Positions 33,783-45,300 of a DNA stretch of 64,000 bases are shown here, one piece after another. The DNA is taken from positions 1 through 64,000 of the forward strand of contig SADC01000217.1 of assembly GCA_004194705.1 (NCBI GenBank), given 5' to 3'. The position numbers were made by a program, and so were the translations under genes. The notes below the pieces were generated by a model. It saw only the letters and a program-made list of their open reading frames with translations. It was not told the origin of the DNA and did not search any database. This DNA is from Ditylenchus dipsaci (Eukaryota; Nematoda; Chromadorea; Rhabditida; Anguinidae). Every line of letters starts with the position of its first letter. Position 1 is the stretch's first letter.

Positions 33783-34795
33783 TATTTGGGCTGTACGAAC
33801 TTTCGTAACAAGACAATTTCGTAAAAGCGAACTTTCGTAAGAACATTTTCGTAAGAAACAGTTTCGTAACAGCGAAAATTCGTAAGAAAGATTTTCGTAA
33901 GAGCGAATTTTCGTAAGAAACTTTTCGTAACAGCGAATTTTCGTAACGAATTTCTGGCGGTAGGACAAAACCGCACTTTATGCGGTTTTGTCGCGGATTT
34001 TACCGCAAAAGTGCGGTTTTGTCGCGAATAAAACCGCAAAAAGTGCGATTTTATCCAGCGGTTTTTTCCGCGGACAAACGCAAAAAGTGCGGTTTTGTCC
34101 TACCGCCGAATTTCTTTCGTAAGAGGAAATATCGAAATTTTTTTTCACTCTTATTCAATTTTTCTAATTCAGAATTTCATCTGATTCATTTGTTTGGCCT
34201 TTCTGTCACTGTTTGACACTTCGAACAGTTAATTATATGACTATTAACTGTATGAGCACAAAAGTTGGTAAGCATAGGTCATATGACTGAAAATTTCGAT
34301 AATTAGCTGACCCCCGGATTTTTCATCCATTAGGAGATCAGCAGAAATACCCAAAAGCATGGTGAAAACTCCGAGCTAGAATTCATATATATATATACTA
34401 CACATAGCTATTTCCCATTAGTGGCATCTATGGTGCAGTGGGTAAGTTGATGGGATGAATTTTTTCACCAGTGGTTCGATTCCACCCTCTGACTGTTTCA
34501 TTTTTTCTTGACTATTTTGGTCAAAACATCACAGAAGCTATAAGATACATCAAAGGAGGATTAAAAGCAAAAAAAGCAACTTAACATATCACTAATGTTA
34601 CTGAAAACCGCGTTACGAAAAAGCTTGTTACGAAAATTCGCTGTTACGAAAAACTTTCTTACGAAATTTGCTCTTACGAAAAAGTTTCTTGCGAAAATTC
34701 GCTCTTACGAAAAAAATTTCTTACGAAAATTCGCTTTCACGAAAATTCGCTCTTACGAAATTGTCTTCTTACGAAGTTCGTACAGCCGTATTTTT
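33783..34795. mobile_element. palindromic element with CTTTCGTAAGAG arrays and a nested GTGCGGTTTTGTC element
   Basis: Ends GGCTGTACGAACTTTCGTAA and TTACGAAGTTCGTACAGCC. The left 170 bp repeat TTTCGTAAnAGCGAA about ten times; the right 190 bp repeat the complement. Inside, 33957-34110 is another palindrome with GGCGGTAGGACAAAACCGCA and GCGGTTTTGTCCTACCGCC at its ends and the word GTGCGGTTTTGTC repeated in both orientations. Non-coding; the ORFs here are products of the repeats. Confidence 0.65.
34430..34512 (+). repeat. tRNA-like sequence, probable SINE
   Basis: TGGTGCAGTGGGTAAG (A-box-like) and GGTTCGATTCC (B-box) about 30 bases apart, followed by TTTTTTCTTGACTA. The B-box plus TTTTTCTTGA tail also occurs at 16215-16275 and 26338-26390, supporting a dispersed family. 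The acceptor stem does not pair. Confidence 0.45.
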
Positions 34796-35164
34796 TACTC
34801 AACTAAACTGTGCACTATTGCTACGAAGAGCTGTGGTACAGTGATACCTGCGGCCGAAGGGCCGCCACAAATTATCTAGGATAGACGTATATCCTAAAAG
34901 GGACTTAAGACAGAAGTCTCCGATATTATTGATTATTCCGAATTAAATTCTGATCAAATTCACTGCTTTTAGGATGCTTATTTTTCGATCTGTTGCAGTT
35001 TGGAGGTTGAATTTGAACTGTGTAAAGAATCGTGCTTGTAGCAGCACCGACACTGTCCGCTTCAAATCTGCTTGGATCAAGGAAGTTCGGAAAAAACCTA
35101 GATCTGCAAAAGAATAACTGCGTAGGTTCTTTTAGTAAACAAGTTTGAAAGATTTTTATTTTAG

Positions 35165-37731
35165 CAATACGTTTCAGGCAGCAATCAGATGACCACCAAC
35201 CAGCAAAACAATCAGCTGATGAAGAAGATGTTGATGTGGAAAAGATGTTCATCGATGGTCGTGTTCAAAGGTTAGAATTTAGGGCAGAGGGTACCTGCAC
35301 TAAATGTCCAATGTTGCGCTCACTCACGTGGTTTACCCTCGGTTTTGAGAAATAGGCTTACGAGATAATTCGCTTTCAATAATTCAAATGGGTTCTTCGT
35401 CCTGTCAACTGCTCGGGAATTCAGCTTCAGATAAAAATTGGAAAAGGCCCACTTGAATATGATCCAAAAAGTCAAGAATTAGCGCATGTACATGGAATCT
35501 CAAGACATTTTGCCTCTTTTTTGCCATATATTTTAGTTTGGTTCTCCTGGTAATTGTGGTTCTAGTCGGTGGAGGGCTCCTGGATGGCCGAGATGCAAAT
35601 CCGGGTGGAGACAAATAAAAACTTTGTTTTGTCATTACACACCGAAAAACACACCTGTGACTTAGGCTATGCGTATATAAAGTTTACCCCACCCCTTTCC
35701 TTTAAGGCACTTTTCGCGACTGTCCCACTATATTGGACTTCAACCTTTAATACCGCCACATATTTATTCGATTTTAGGCTTCTGAAGAATCTTATTGGAA
35801 TGGATATAGACAAGGTACAGAGAGGAAATTTGCGACGAGGAGTAAATTTTTCCATTTTCAGATATACAGTGATCGAGTGGTCAGTTCGGTGGAACGGTGA
35901 TTTTGCCTTGTTCACATGAATTCTTAGTTGAAAATTCTAATTTTCAGCAAACACTATGCTCTGATGACAGATGATATGATTACGCATATCCGAACAAAAA
36001 TGATGAGAAGAGGTGAGCGTTTCCAGCAATTCGTTCCAGTCAAAGAGCCGCGTTCGTCCATTCCAACTGTGCTAGCAAATGAGGAGGGTTGGATGGATTC
36101 GACAACACAAAGTATGTGTTCACTGACATTACTTTTGATGCCACAAGCAGGGTATTTTAATTTTATCTTCCTTATCGACTGATTGAAAGTTTCCGTGGTT
36201 GGTTTTAGAACAGAATCGTCGTGGTTCGTGAGCGAATGGGATCTTGAGAAATGCAACGCCTGAAGAGCATGACCGCATGAATAGAACCTATTACCCTAGT
36301 GAAGAGAAGTAGGGTGTTGATAATGTTGTTTGTGCTCAACCATAAATGTTTTATGATTTTAGGCCTGTGCTCGAACCGAAAGTTTTTACGGATCCCAGCT
36401 TCTCGGTGAATTTCTGCTATTTTATCTCCGTATAATCTTTTATCCTTGTATTTCCAGGAGGCCTTGAAGGGAATCGCCATGAAATCGTGATGGATTGGGC
36501 CGCTCACTTTTTTGAACCTGAATGATCCCCGCTATGTGGAGGTTTGAGTTTTTAACTTAAGCTATTGAAACCCTATAAATTCAGTCTTGTTTCCTCTTTA
36601 ACACTTAGAAGGCTGGTTGATGCGAGTGTGTTGTTCAGAATTTCATGCTGAAAAAGATAGGAGAAAAAAATCTCTGAAAAAGTGCTCTTACCATCGAATC
36701 TTCAGGGTTCGATTATGTAAAGCCGCACAGCTTTGGGTTGTTTTATTTGTTTGATTGTATTCTTTATACGAAAACAAATTTGCGCAGTTAAAAATCCATT
36801 TTGTGCAGAATTGAACGAGCTTTTAAGTGAATACAAGTCAGCTCGGATAAGTAGCCGTAAAAAATGCAAAATATTAGCACTTTTCGAAAACTATTTGAAA
36901 GGATAATTTAGTTCTTTTTTTTAGCATTGAAAAATTGTTTACATCAGCGTTTATCTTTGAGCACTTGACTGTGACGGAAAACGCAAAAACCGTACATCAT
37001 TTTGATACCAAAACAACGCAACAGGTCGTAAGAGAGAGTAGTCCAATAAACAACAAATTTATTGGTGCCTAGGCTTTTTCCGGGTTATTTCAATTTCGCG
37101 CATTTTATGACATTCTGCAATTTCACGTTTTTCACGTTTTATAATCGTAGACATGAATTTTATTATGGTTTAAAATATGTTTTTCAGGTGTGTGCTAAGG
37201 TGTGCGATGAAATTGCTGAAAATAATAAGGTTGATGTTCTTCGCTCTACTCGTCATTTCGCGACGTTGGTTTTCTATTTGGTGCTCAACCGACAATTCGC
37301 TCCGCTACTTAACTACTTTGCAGGCACAATAAGTTGAAGAGAAATTTTATTTTCCATATATTAAACGTGCTTATTTCAGCCTAGCAGATGTTGCCAATGC
37401 GATTCGTCTGATAAAAGTCATGCATCCAAGACTACCTATCCCTTCAATCCAGGGTGAAAATTATGAAAGAATCATCGAGGTAATCCTTTCATTCTAATTA
37501 GGAACCCAATGTTTGTTCAGAATATCAACTATCACTTTTTCTCATTTGCGCTTCTTCTATTTGCGTAGCCTTTTAGGGGTCGTGTAATTTATGTTTTGAC
37601 TACATTCATGAACAGTATTTCTTTTTTTAACTTCTACTATTTTTCAGATTTTTCTGGAAGCGCAGAAGTCTCCGCGCAAGCGATTCTCTCGTCTGATATC
37701 TCTCATGGATGAGCTAAAAAGTCCGAAATAG
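35165..37731 (+). CDS. unrecognised multi-exon gene (3' part)
   Basis: Exons with matching phases: 35165-35270, 35778-35814, 35862-35896, 35948-36111, 36209-36227, 36363-36405, 36458-36486, 37188-about 37334, 37380-37479, 37648-37731 (stop TAG). The first exon gives an acidic stretch (ADEEDVDVEKMFIDGRVQ); the fourth is basic (RTKMMRRGERF); the last three are helix-like, with VCAKVCDEIAENNKVDVL and ADVANAIRLIKVMHP. About 240 residues are visible; the start is not found. The C-terminal 90 residues faintly recall the second cyclin-like repeat of TFIIB/BRF factors, but this is only an impression. Oddity: exon 8 needs to end at ATAAG with TTGAAG following, so its donor lacks GT, or a base is wrong. 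Eight consecutive phase-compatible junctions argue that the gene is real. Confidence 0.55.
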
Positions 37732-38331
37732 AAAAAGTCAATGGTGTCTCATAGGTCATGAAATTGTTCGTTATTTGTTATGTTTGTGAAGTCGAAGTAA
37801 ATACATTTCCTGTGCTGTGTGCCTGTGTTATAAATATTGAATCGGAATCCCAATTTGCTGATGTCGTTGCGAAATGTGTGTGTCATTTTTAAATTGGTTA
37901 AGGATGACCAGGAACTTGTCACTGCTAAAGAGGACTACTAATAGAACAAGCAGTCGTCTCAATTAGCCGATCCTGGTCAATCAGAAAATGACCATGTAGA
38001 TGAACCACTGGATAATAAAAAAGAGAAACAGATAGATGACAAAAGAGCACAAAGAGACGATGGAGGTTTTTTATGGACAACCTCCGTGGAAAACTGTGTG
38101 TGTCATGTTCTTACCGTGACAAGACTGGAAACTTTCGCTTAGCGTTATTTTTAGGTATACGTGTGTGGCGATTCAATGATTAGAAGAGAGTTTGTAATTT
38201 TGTAGTTTTATTAATACCACTCGACTCCATAAAAAATGCAAAATTGAGTGTTGTGCTTAAGCGAAAGCCTACGATGTGCACAGTACGATAGGACTAAATT
38301 CGCCATTTTGTGGTCTCCCAAAGTTTGACAC
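37732..38331. other. 3' flank of the unknown gene, nothing recognised
   Basis: AT-rich sequence with no clear polyadenylation hexamer close to the stop and no credible ORF. Confidence 0.35.
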
Positions 38332-38588
38332 CAGTGTTCTCAATAGTCAGAGGCAATGGAAAGTCAGAATGAAATTCAAAAATTCTGACAGTCAGAAAGC
38401 GCGGGAAATATTCTGACTGTCAGACTCTTTCTGACTCTCAGAAATGACGATCAGACAGGGAAAAACAGCGTGATTTGATCGATTTTTTTTTGACTCATTT
38501 CTGACAGTCAGAAATTTCCCGCGCTTCGACTGTCAGATTTTTGAATTCATTCTGACTTTCTATTCTGCCTCTGACTATTGAAACACTG
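38332..38588. mobile_element. hAT-type MITE, copy 3
   Basis: Ends CAGTGTTCTCAATAGTCAG and CTGACTATTGAAACACTG, flanked by an exact 8-bp duplication TTTGACAC (38324-38331 and 38589-38596). 257 bp, palindromic, non-coding. Confidence 0.9.
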
Positions 38589-38929
38589 TTTGACACTCAG
38601 AAAAACCAGCACATTTTAAAAGAATTAATACGTTTAAAAATTTAATGACGCACAATCTTTTAAAAGCTTATTCGACGCAGAGTGAGTTGCTTTCAAACGA
38701 GCACAAGAACCTTCAAATCTGTTGTGATTGGCTAAAAATGTGTTTTTTTTTCAAAAATCGGCATTTTTCGAACACCGATTTTTGGCCTGCATCTTCCTAA
38801 GTTTTAGTGCATCAGAAAAAAAATTTGATTCTGCGTTTTTTCGTTAAAAAAATCCGAAATAAAGTTAGGGGAGGCAAGACGAAAAAGGCATTTTAAGTTT
38901 GCTAGTCGTCCTAACTCATTTTCAGTTTT

Positions 38930-40370
38930 GACGTGAATTTTTACTAACAAGGGACACATGTTGGTGTCGTCGCGTTACGGGAAAAATGTTATCCAGATCT
39001 ATAGAGCATGGAGATTCGAGATCTGTTATTTGACTTGGAGATCCAAATTCCCCTGAGCTCGGTTTTTTTAAAGGTAACTAACCGTTTGAAAGTTAAAAGT
39101 ATGCATAAATGATATATACTTAAAACTGATCCGGTCTCATATGTGATCGGATGGTGCAGTGGGTACAGGGTAGGTGCCCAGGAGAAGATCTCAGGTTCGA
39201 TCCCGACCACCTGAATTCTATTTTTTTATTTACTTTTAGTATAATCCCACCTAGGTGTATCCGGATGATTTGACAAGTGATGTCTATGGCTTTAAAACCT
39301 GGATTTTTTCTGATTGAATTTTTTTTTATCATTTAGACTGTGAAGCGTAACTCTACCTGACGTTTAAAACTAGATTAAAAAGCATTTCATAACACAAAAC
39401 ATCAAAAATAAAATAAAAAGCAGGTGGTCTGGATAGAACTTGAGAGCATCCCGGGCACCAATACTCTACCCACTGCACCATCCGGTCACATATTAGACCG
39501 GATCATTTTGAGTATATATCATTTATGCTATACTCTTAACTTTCAAACGGTTAGTCACCTTTTAGGCCTCTCCCACAATGCAAATCCGCATACCTTCCAT
39601 AAGACACTCCTTCCTAAAGTCAAAAATTATTCGTGACATCGCGCTTTTGACATATTTATTAAAAACTTCTCATGGGCTAGTTATTTCTTAATCTGTAGCT
39701 CATCTTACAGGCTACAATATTAGAGACTTGTCTATGAAAAGTATTACAAAATTTTTCCAAAACGCAATGACAAAAACACGATTTTAAACGCAAGAGGAGG
39801 GGCATCTTATGAAAAATAACGGAAGATTAATTTGCATGAACATCAAAGAATCCAATCTTCAACCTTGCGAAGTGTTTTTAGCCTTGTTCAGCAAAATAAT
39901 TCGGGTTTTATTGACAACTTTGGTGTCATATTGAAGCTGAGATCCAGGGCTATCTTTTGACACCAAACTTGCATAGGAGGAAAATAAAAATTGTGGATAA
40001 AAGTTAGTAATCTTCAATATAATCCTCAACATGATCCTCAATTCTCAATTTAAGCCCAGACACTCAATTTCTTATTTTGTTGAGGATCATGTTGAGGATG
40101 AACACACTTTTATATATGATTTTCATCTTCACGTTTGGCAAGTTTGGTATCAAACAATAGCCCTGGATCTGAGCTTCAACATGACACCAAACTTGCAAAA
40201 AAATTCACCAAAGTTGAGGATTGAGGATGCATTGTGGGAGAGGCCTTGAAAACGAGCCCAGGGAAATTTGGATCTCTAAGTCAAATAATATTTCTCCATG
40301 CTCTATCGATCTGGAATAACAGTTTTCTCGGAACGCGACGACACCAACATGTGTTCCCTTGTAAGTGAAA
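38930..40370. repeat. large inverted repeat with tRNA-like blocks inside
   Basis: ACAAGGGACACATGTTGGTG at the left pairs with CACCAACATGTGTTCCCTTG at the right; about 140 bp of arm is clear. Nested inside, GGATGGTGCAGTGGGTAC with GGTTCGATCCC (39150-39212) has a reversed partner (39425-39485), and 39860-40200 is yet another inverted pair (TGAGGATCATGTTGAGGATG). Non-coding. Confidence 0.5.
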
Positions 40371-40488
40371 ATTGTTTTAAGAAATGTACTGGTTTTTCTG
40401 AGTGCCGAACTTCGGGAGGCCACAGTTCGGCGAATTACCGACGAAAAGATTACCGACGAAAAAAATCGTTTGCTTTCATTTAAAGGGG

Positions 40489-40732
40489 CATACCAACGCG
40501 TTACACTGCAAATTGAGGCGGGGAATCAGCAATTTAAAAAAACTCGGCCTTGTTTTCACTCGTTTCGACTCAAATATGATATTTATGACCTCATCCTTTT
40601 CTCAAAAAGTAGGCAGAAAACTTTCGTCGGATCAGGCAGAACGCTTATAGAAAATAGTCAAGATAGAATAAATTGCTGGTCCCGGCCTTAATTGCAGTGT
40701 AACGCGCCGGTATACCCCTTTAGGCCCAGACA
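40489..40732. mobile_element. MITE family D, copy 2
   Basis: TTTAAAGGGGCATACCAACG at the left and GGTATACCCCTTTA at the right, with GCGTTACACTGCAA / TTGCAGTGTAACGC inner arms. Confidence 0.65.
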
Positions 40733-41014
40733 CTTGATTTCTTATTTTCTGGGGAGTCCGACCGAACTACAGAATTACAGAACTTCTTTTTTTTAATTAT
40801 GGCGTTATTTTAGTTATTGTTCTCAATACGAGTAAGTCTATTTTTTGCCTTAATTACAGTCGAGCATCGATGACATAGGAGCTCTCAATACGAAACACTG
40901 AAAAGGTGCAAGGAATAACTTACACATTTGAAAAACTATCTGGACAATTTTTTTTAATTTTCCGAATTTTTCCGGGCCACCCTGTACATGTAGATGTATC
41001 AAATAATATACATA

Positions 41015-41808
41015 CCGTATTTCCTCTAATAAGCGCCCCGGGGCGATTATTTTTCAACCTCTTCTTAGGGGGGGGGGGGGGGTGCGCTAATTGGAGCGGG
41101 GCGCTTATTATTCGAACTCTCGGCCCGAAGGCGCCGCGAAAGTCTGAGAAAATTAATTTTATTCAAAATTCCATAACAACACAAATCAACAAACAATCAG
41201 ACAATGTGGTAGCTTGGTTTAATAACATCAAGATCATCGTTTTCAAAATGAAGAGATTCGTCGCTGATCTATACACTTTCTTCGTCTTCTTCCTTGTTCT
41301 TTTCTTCCGCCCCAGCCGCCTGTCGAATCGAAGAGCGCGCCGCCAGCAGTTCAAACTGTCTTTCTGGAATCGATCCATGTTCCTTGAAGCAGTGGATTTG
41401 ATTATCTTCGCTCCCATTATTTCAGGCAGTGATCCCGCCATCGGAAAAGGAGAAATTCTGTTTTGCAAAGAAAGGAAAAAAACAAACCCTGGAATGACTT
41501 GGCAATGGCCGCAACCAGAAGTGACTTCCAAGCATCTACGATCCACTGGAGATAGACATCCATCAAAGGCGTTTTTGGATTGCCGCCGGACTTGAATTCC
41601 TGTCGAGCGTCAATGGCCATCCATCTATCACAAATTTTAATAGAAATTGAAATTCTGCAATAAATATCAACTCTCCGAAAATAGCAATTCATACTAGCTA
41701 AAATGGCCTTGATGGGGGGAGGCGCTTATTAGAGCGAGGACGCTTATTTTTCAACCTCGCTCTAGGGGGCGCTTATTAGAGCAAGGGCGCTTATTAGAGG
41801 AAATACGG
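41015..41808 (-). mobile_element. pogo/Tigger-type element carrying a transposase remnant (copy E)
   Basis: 794 bp with the family ends CCGTATTTCCTCTAATAAGC and GCTTATTAGAGGAAATACGG, TA on both sides. On the - strand (41692-41417) an open stretch includes KICDRWMAID, TPLMDVYLQWIVDAWKSL and AIAKSFQG. The pattern W(V/I)xxAWxx...IxxSF is characteristic of the end of the DDE domain in pogo/Tigger (CENP-B-like) transposases. The N-terminal DNA-binding part and most of the catalytic domain are absent. A + strand ORF of 229 codons over the same DNA has no domain-like features and is taken as its shadow. This copy ties the short MITEs to a transposase. Confidence 0.7.
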
Positions 41809-42386
41809 TATATATCAGGGCTCGTATGTGTCCTTTTAAAAAAATTGCCCTTTTTAGAACCCCAATATTTTTTATTTTTGAAGTTTTTAGTCAAAATCTT
41901 TTTTTTTCGCTTCAAAATGGCAATAAGCACTGGAAAAAATGGCACGTTTTGACGAAAAATGGTCTAAATGTCCTTTTTTACCCAATGTTCTTTTTCGAAA
42001 TTTTGAGTTACGAGCCCTGATATACATGCATCAAACAGGCATGCAGTGAAACCTCTAAAAATCTCATAGGGATAAAAAATTTAACTATAAAAAGTGTAAA
42101 AGGTGTGTGCCGATGTCTGAAACTAAAACTGGAAAGTGGCATCGGTAGAGTTCACAGCAGAGTGCGTGCTAGTTTTCTGCTTGTTTGCGATCTTAGTTGT
42201 ATTTAACTGTTTTTGGGTGGGAGCTCTTACAGTCAACTTCGATAAATAACTCTGTCCGAATGGAAAAGCGTTCCTTATAATATGAGCTTCACTGTATCGA
42301 GGACTCCTGAAACCGAGGTTTGACTGTGCTGTGTTATTAATGTACATCAAGACTCAGCTAAGTTGTTCAAGTACTCAAGATTTTAG

Positions 42387-45300
42387 GTGACTGCCTCTTT
42401 TGGGCGATTATAACAGACTGTGATGAGGTGCTTTAATTTTCTAAACACACCTACTCCCGAGCGTATCTTTTGGAGACTTCTGATTCAGAATTTCACGCTG
42501 AACACGATGGTGTTTTCGGTTTAAAAAATCTTTGACAAAAAAGTTTGGCTAGAACCGTGTGAAAATTAGAACTTTTTTATTTTTTTGTCTTGCCACGAAA
42601 GTACGGAAAATGTTCATAACTTTTTATGTATTTTGCATTTTTATGATCCGTTCAGAGGGGCATGCTTGCCGCCGAAGGGAAATTTCAAAATAAATTTTTT
42701 TGGATAACCTGGTACCCGCCTTTAAAAATATTCTCATCGGCGTCGAGCATGCTCTTTAATGTATTTTGTAGAGACAAAGCTAAGCTATCTTTTGCCTGGT
42801 CGTTTGTTGAAGTATTTTTAAATTTAGGCGATGAGAAACCGCAGCTATTTTAATAATAGCCTCTGATGTGGACTCATCCCAAATGACTATAATTTTTTTA
42901 CGCTTAAGATACTAAGTCAAAACAAGATTATATTTTGTAGGAAATTTATAAAGATTCTGAATCTGCGAAAAAATTAAAAATCTTTTTTCTGGTGAGTTAT
43001 GCCATCTGTAAAATATGTCATTTTTTAGAGATATCATTTGCTTTCACTGCAGTTCAAACTGTTAATTTTAAAATTATGACACCAGATCCGTGTTTGGCAT
43101 GGTCGATTTACCGTATTCTCTCTAATAGAACGCCACTCTCTTTTTGAACGCCACTCTCTAATAGAACGCCACGCTTTAGGGCCAAAACTAGGGGGTAAAT
43201 CATGTTTTATTGCATTTTTAGCACAAAGTCTAAAAACTTTTGGGAGGTTGAAAAAATAACGCCATGGAGTTCTATTAGAGAGAATACGGTACATGTGAAA
43301 GTGCTCTGAAGAGAAACATTCATACTTCTGAAAAAATTTGAAATTCGGCTTAAGTGTATTATAAACAGTCAACCCAGAATGACCTTAAATGATATTTTTT
43401 AATTTTTTTTTAATGTTTTAAAATTTTTAACGTGCATAAAACACGTTTTTACATGGGGAGCACCATTTTTTTTTTTTTTTTTTTAAAATTTTTTTGATTT
43501 TTTGCTTTTGGGACATTAAACCACACGGGGTGTCAAATTTCAAAAATCGCAAAAAGGCTATTTTCCTGACAGGACAAATATAATTGACAATTTTTTGTTT
43601 ATGTGAGATTTTTTTGAGAATTTTATGATTTTTTTTTTTTTAAAGCATATTGGTTGTTGAAGCAATCATCACAACAGGTTAAATCACGAAAATTGCTGGA
43701 ATCGCACTTTCCCGTCAGGACAAAGATTAGATTTTTTTAAATTTCTTCATTCATGACTAATTGGATGTTGAGCTGAATTAAATTAATAATTATATAACCT
43801 TTTTTTTACTTAATTGGCCATGTTTACAGGAGCATGGTGTCAGAAAATTACTTTGCACTGGAGTGAAAGCAAGTGATAGCTCTAAAACTGACTTATTTTA
43901 TAGACAGCGTGACTCACCAGAAAAAAGCTTTTTTTTTCGATTTTTTGCAGATTCAGAATCTTTATAAATTTCCTACAAAATGTAATCCTGTTGTGACTTA
44001 GTATGTTAGCGTTAAAAACTATAGTCATTTGGAAATGAGTTCAGATCAGAGGCGAACATTATAATAGTGAGGGTTTCCCATTGCCTAAATTTCAAAAATA
44101 CTTGAGCCAATGATCACGGACAAGATAGTCTTGTTTTTACTCTACAATATACATTAAAAAGATTATAAAAGTGTAAAATAAATCAAAGTTATGAACATTT
44201 TCCGTACTTTCGTGGCAAGACAAAGAATAAAAAAGTTTTAATTTGCACACGGTTCTAGCCGGAACTTTGTCGAAGATTTTTTAAACCGAAAACACCATCG
44301 TGTTCAGCGTGGAATTTTTAGTCAGGAGTCCCAAAAATCAAGCTTGGGAGTCGGAGTGTTAACAAAATATATCCTTTTTGTTCAAGGTTTACAACTATTG
44401 GGAGCCGTTGCATCTTCTTCTGTTTGGCAGAGGTTTTCAAACCTGGGAATACTCTCCTGCGTATGCTATTAGGTTACTTTCACAAGTTTTGATCATACAG
44501 CTTAATTAATCAAATAAATTCTCCGCAGATCCTGGTTATACATTAACCTCCACAATTTCCCTGCTCAGCTCATGTTTCCTTTGTTGGCCTCCTCTAAAGC
44601 CGCCTTCTTTCATACTCTCAGATTTGTGATTGGTAATTTTTCCACTTCACATATTTCGATATATAGATATATTTTGTAGGATTTGTTGGCCTTAGCGCGG
44701 ACATTTGCCTATATGAAAGTGTGAGTCAAAGATTGGGCAATCGTGTCGCTTTGCTCTACATGATATTCAATATGTTTTCCATCGGGATGTTTAATGCAAG
44801 GTATTCGAAAAACAACATACTTTTAGGGCTCTAACTAAAAATAGCCCCTAAAAATCTGAATTCTACTGACAAATTACTGAATTCCACTAGCAAACATTGA
44901 GTTAGAATTTTTCTCTAAGTTTTTCAATAATTTTTAAAATTTTGACCCTACGAGCGAATACACCCCTCCCCCTTCTCAACGATTTTCTTTCTTTAACAAA
45001 AAAATTTTCGACTGTAACGTTTGACTACCTGGCGTTTTCATACCTCCACGACTATGGCAAAATCAGGCCCAAAACTTTGATTCAATAAATTCAATAAACT
45101 AATAATATTAGGTTGGCGCATAATTAACGTCGCTTTTTTTAAACTAATGTTTAAGCGTCAAAATCATTTCGAAAAATTGTTCTTAATAAACCATTGTGAA
45201 GCTCTGTTATTCCTCTTCAAAATGTGTTATCGGTATTGTTTGGATTATTTGAAAAAAGTCGACATTTAGGTCCAAACATTAGTGATGACATCATGGATAG

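Noticed and set aside
33758..34039. - strand ORFs with repeated KFALTK/RKFAVTK peptides
   Set aside because: They arise from the TTTCGTAA array of the palindromic element; the + strand mirror at 34595-34879 does the same.
34926..35252. - strand ORF of 108 codons with STSTSSSSADCFAG
   Set aside because: It is antisense to the first recognisable exon of the 35.2-37.7 kb gene, whose acidic reading on + has supporting splice sites.
40906..41595. + strand ORF of 229 codons, the longest in the window
   Set aside because: It crosses the left terminus of MITE copy E and a 14-G run. The opposite strand carries the recognisable transposase signature, so this frame is a shadow.
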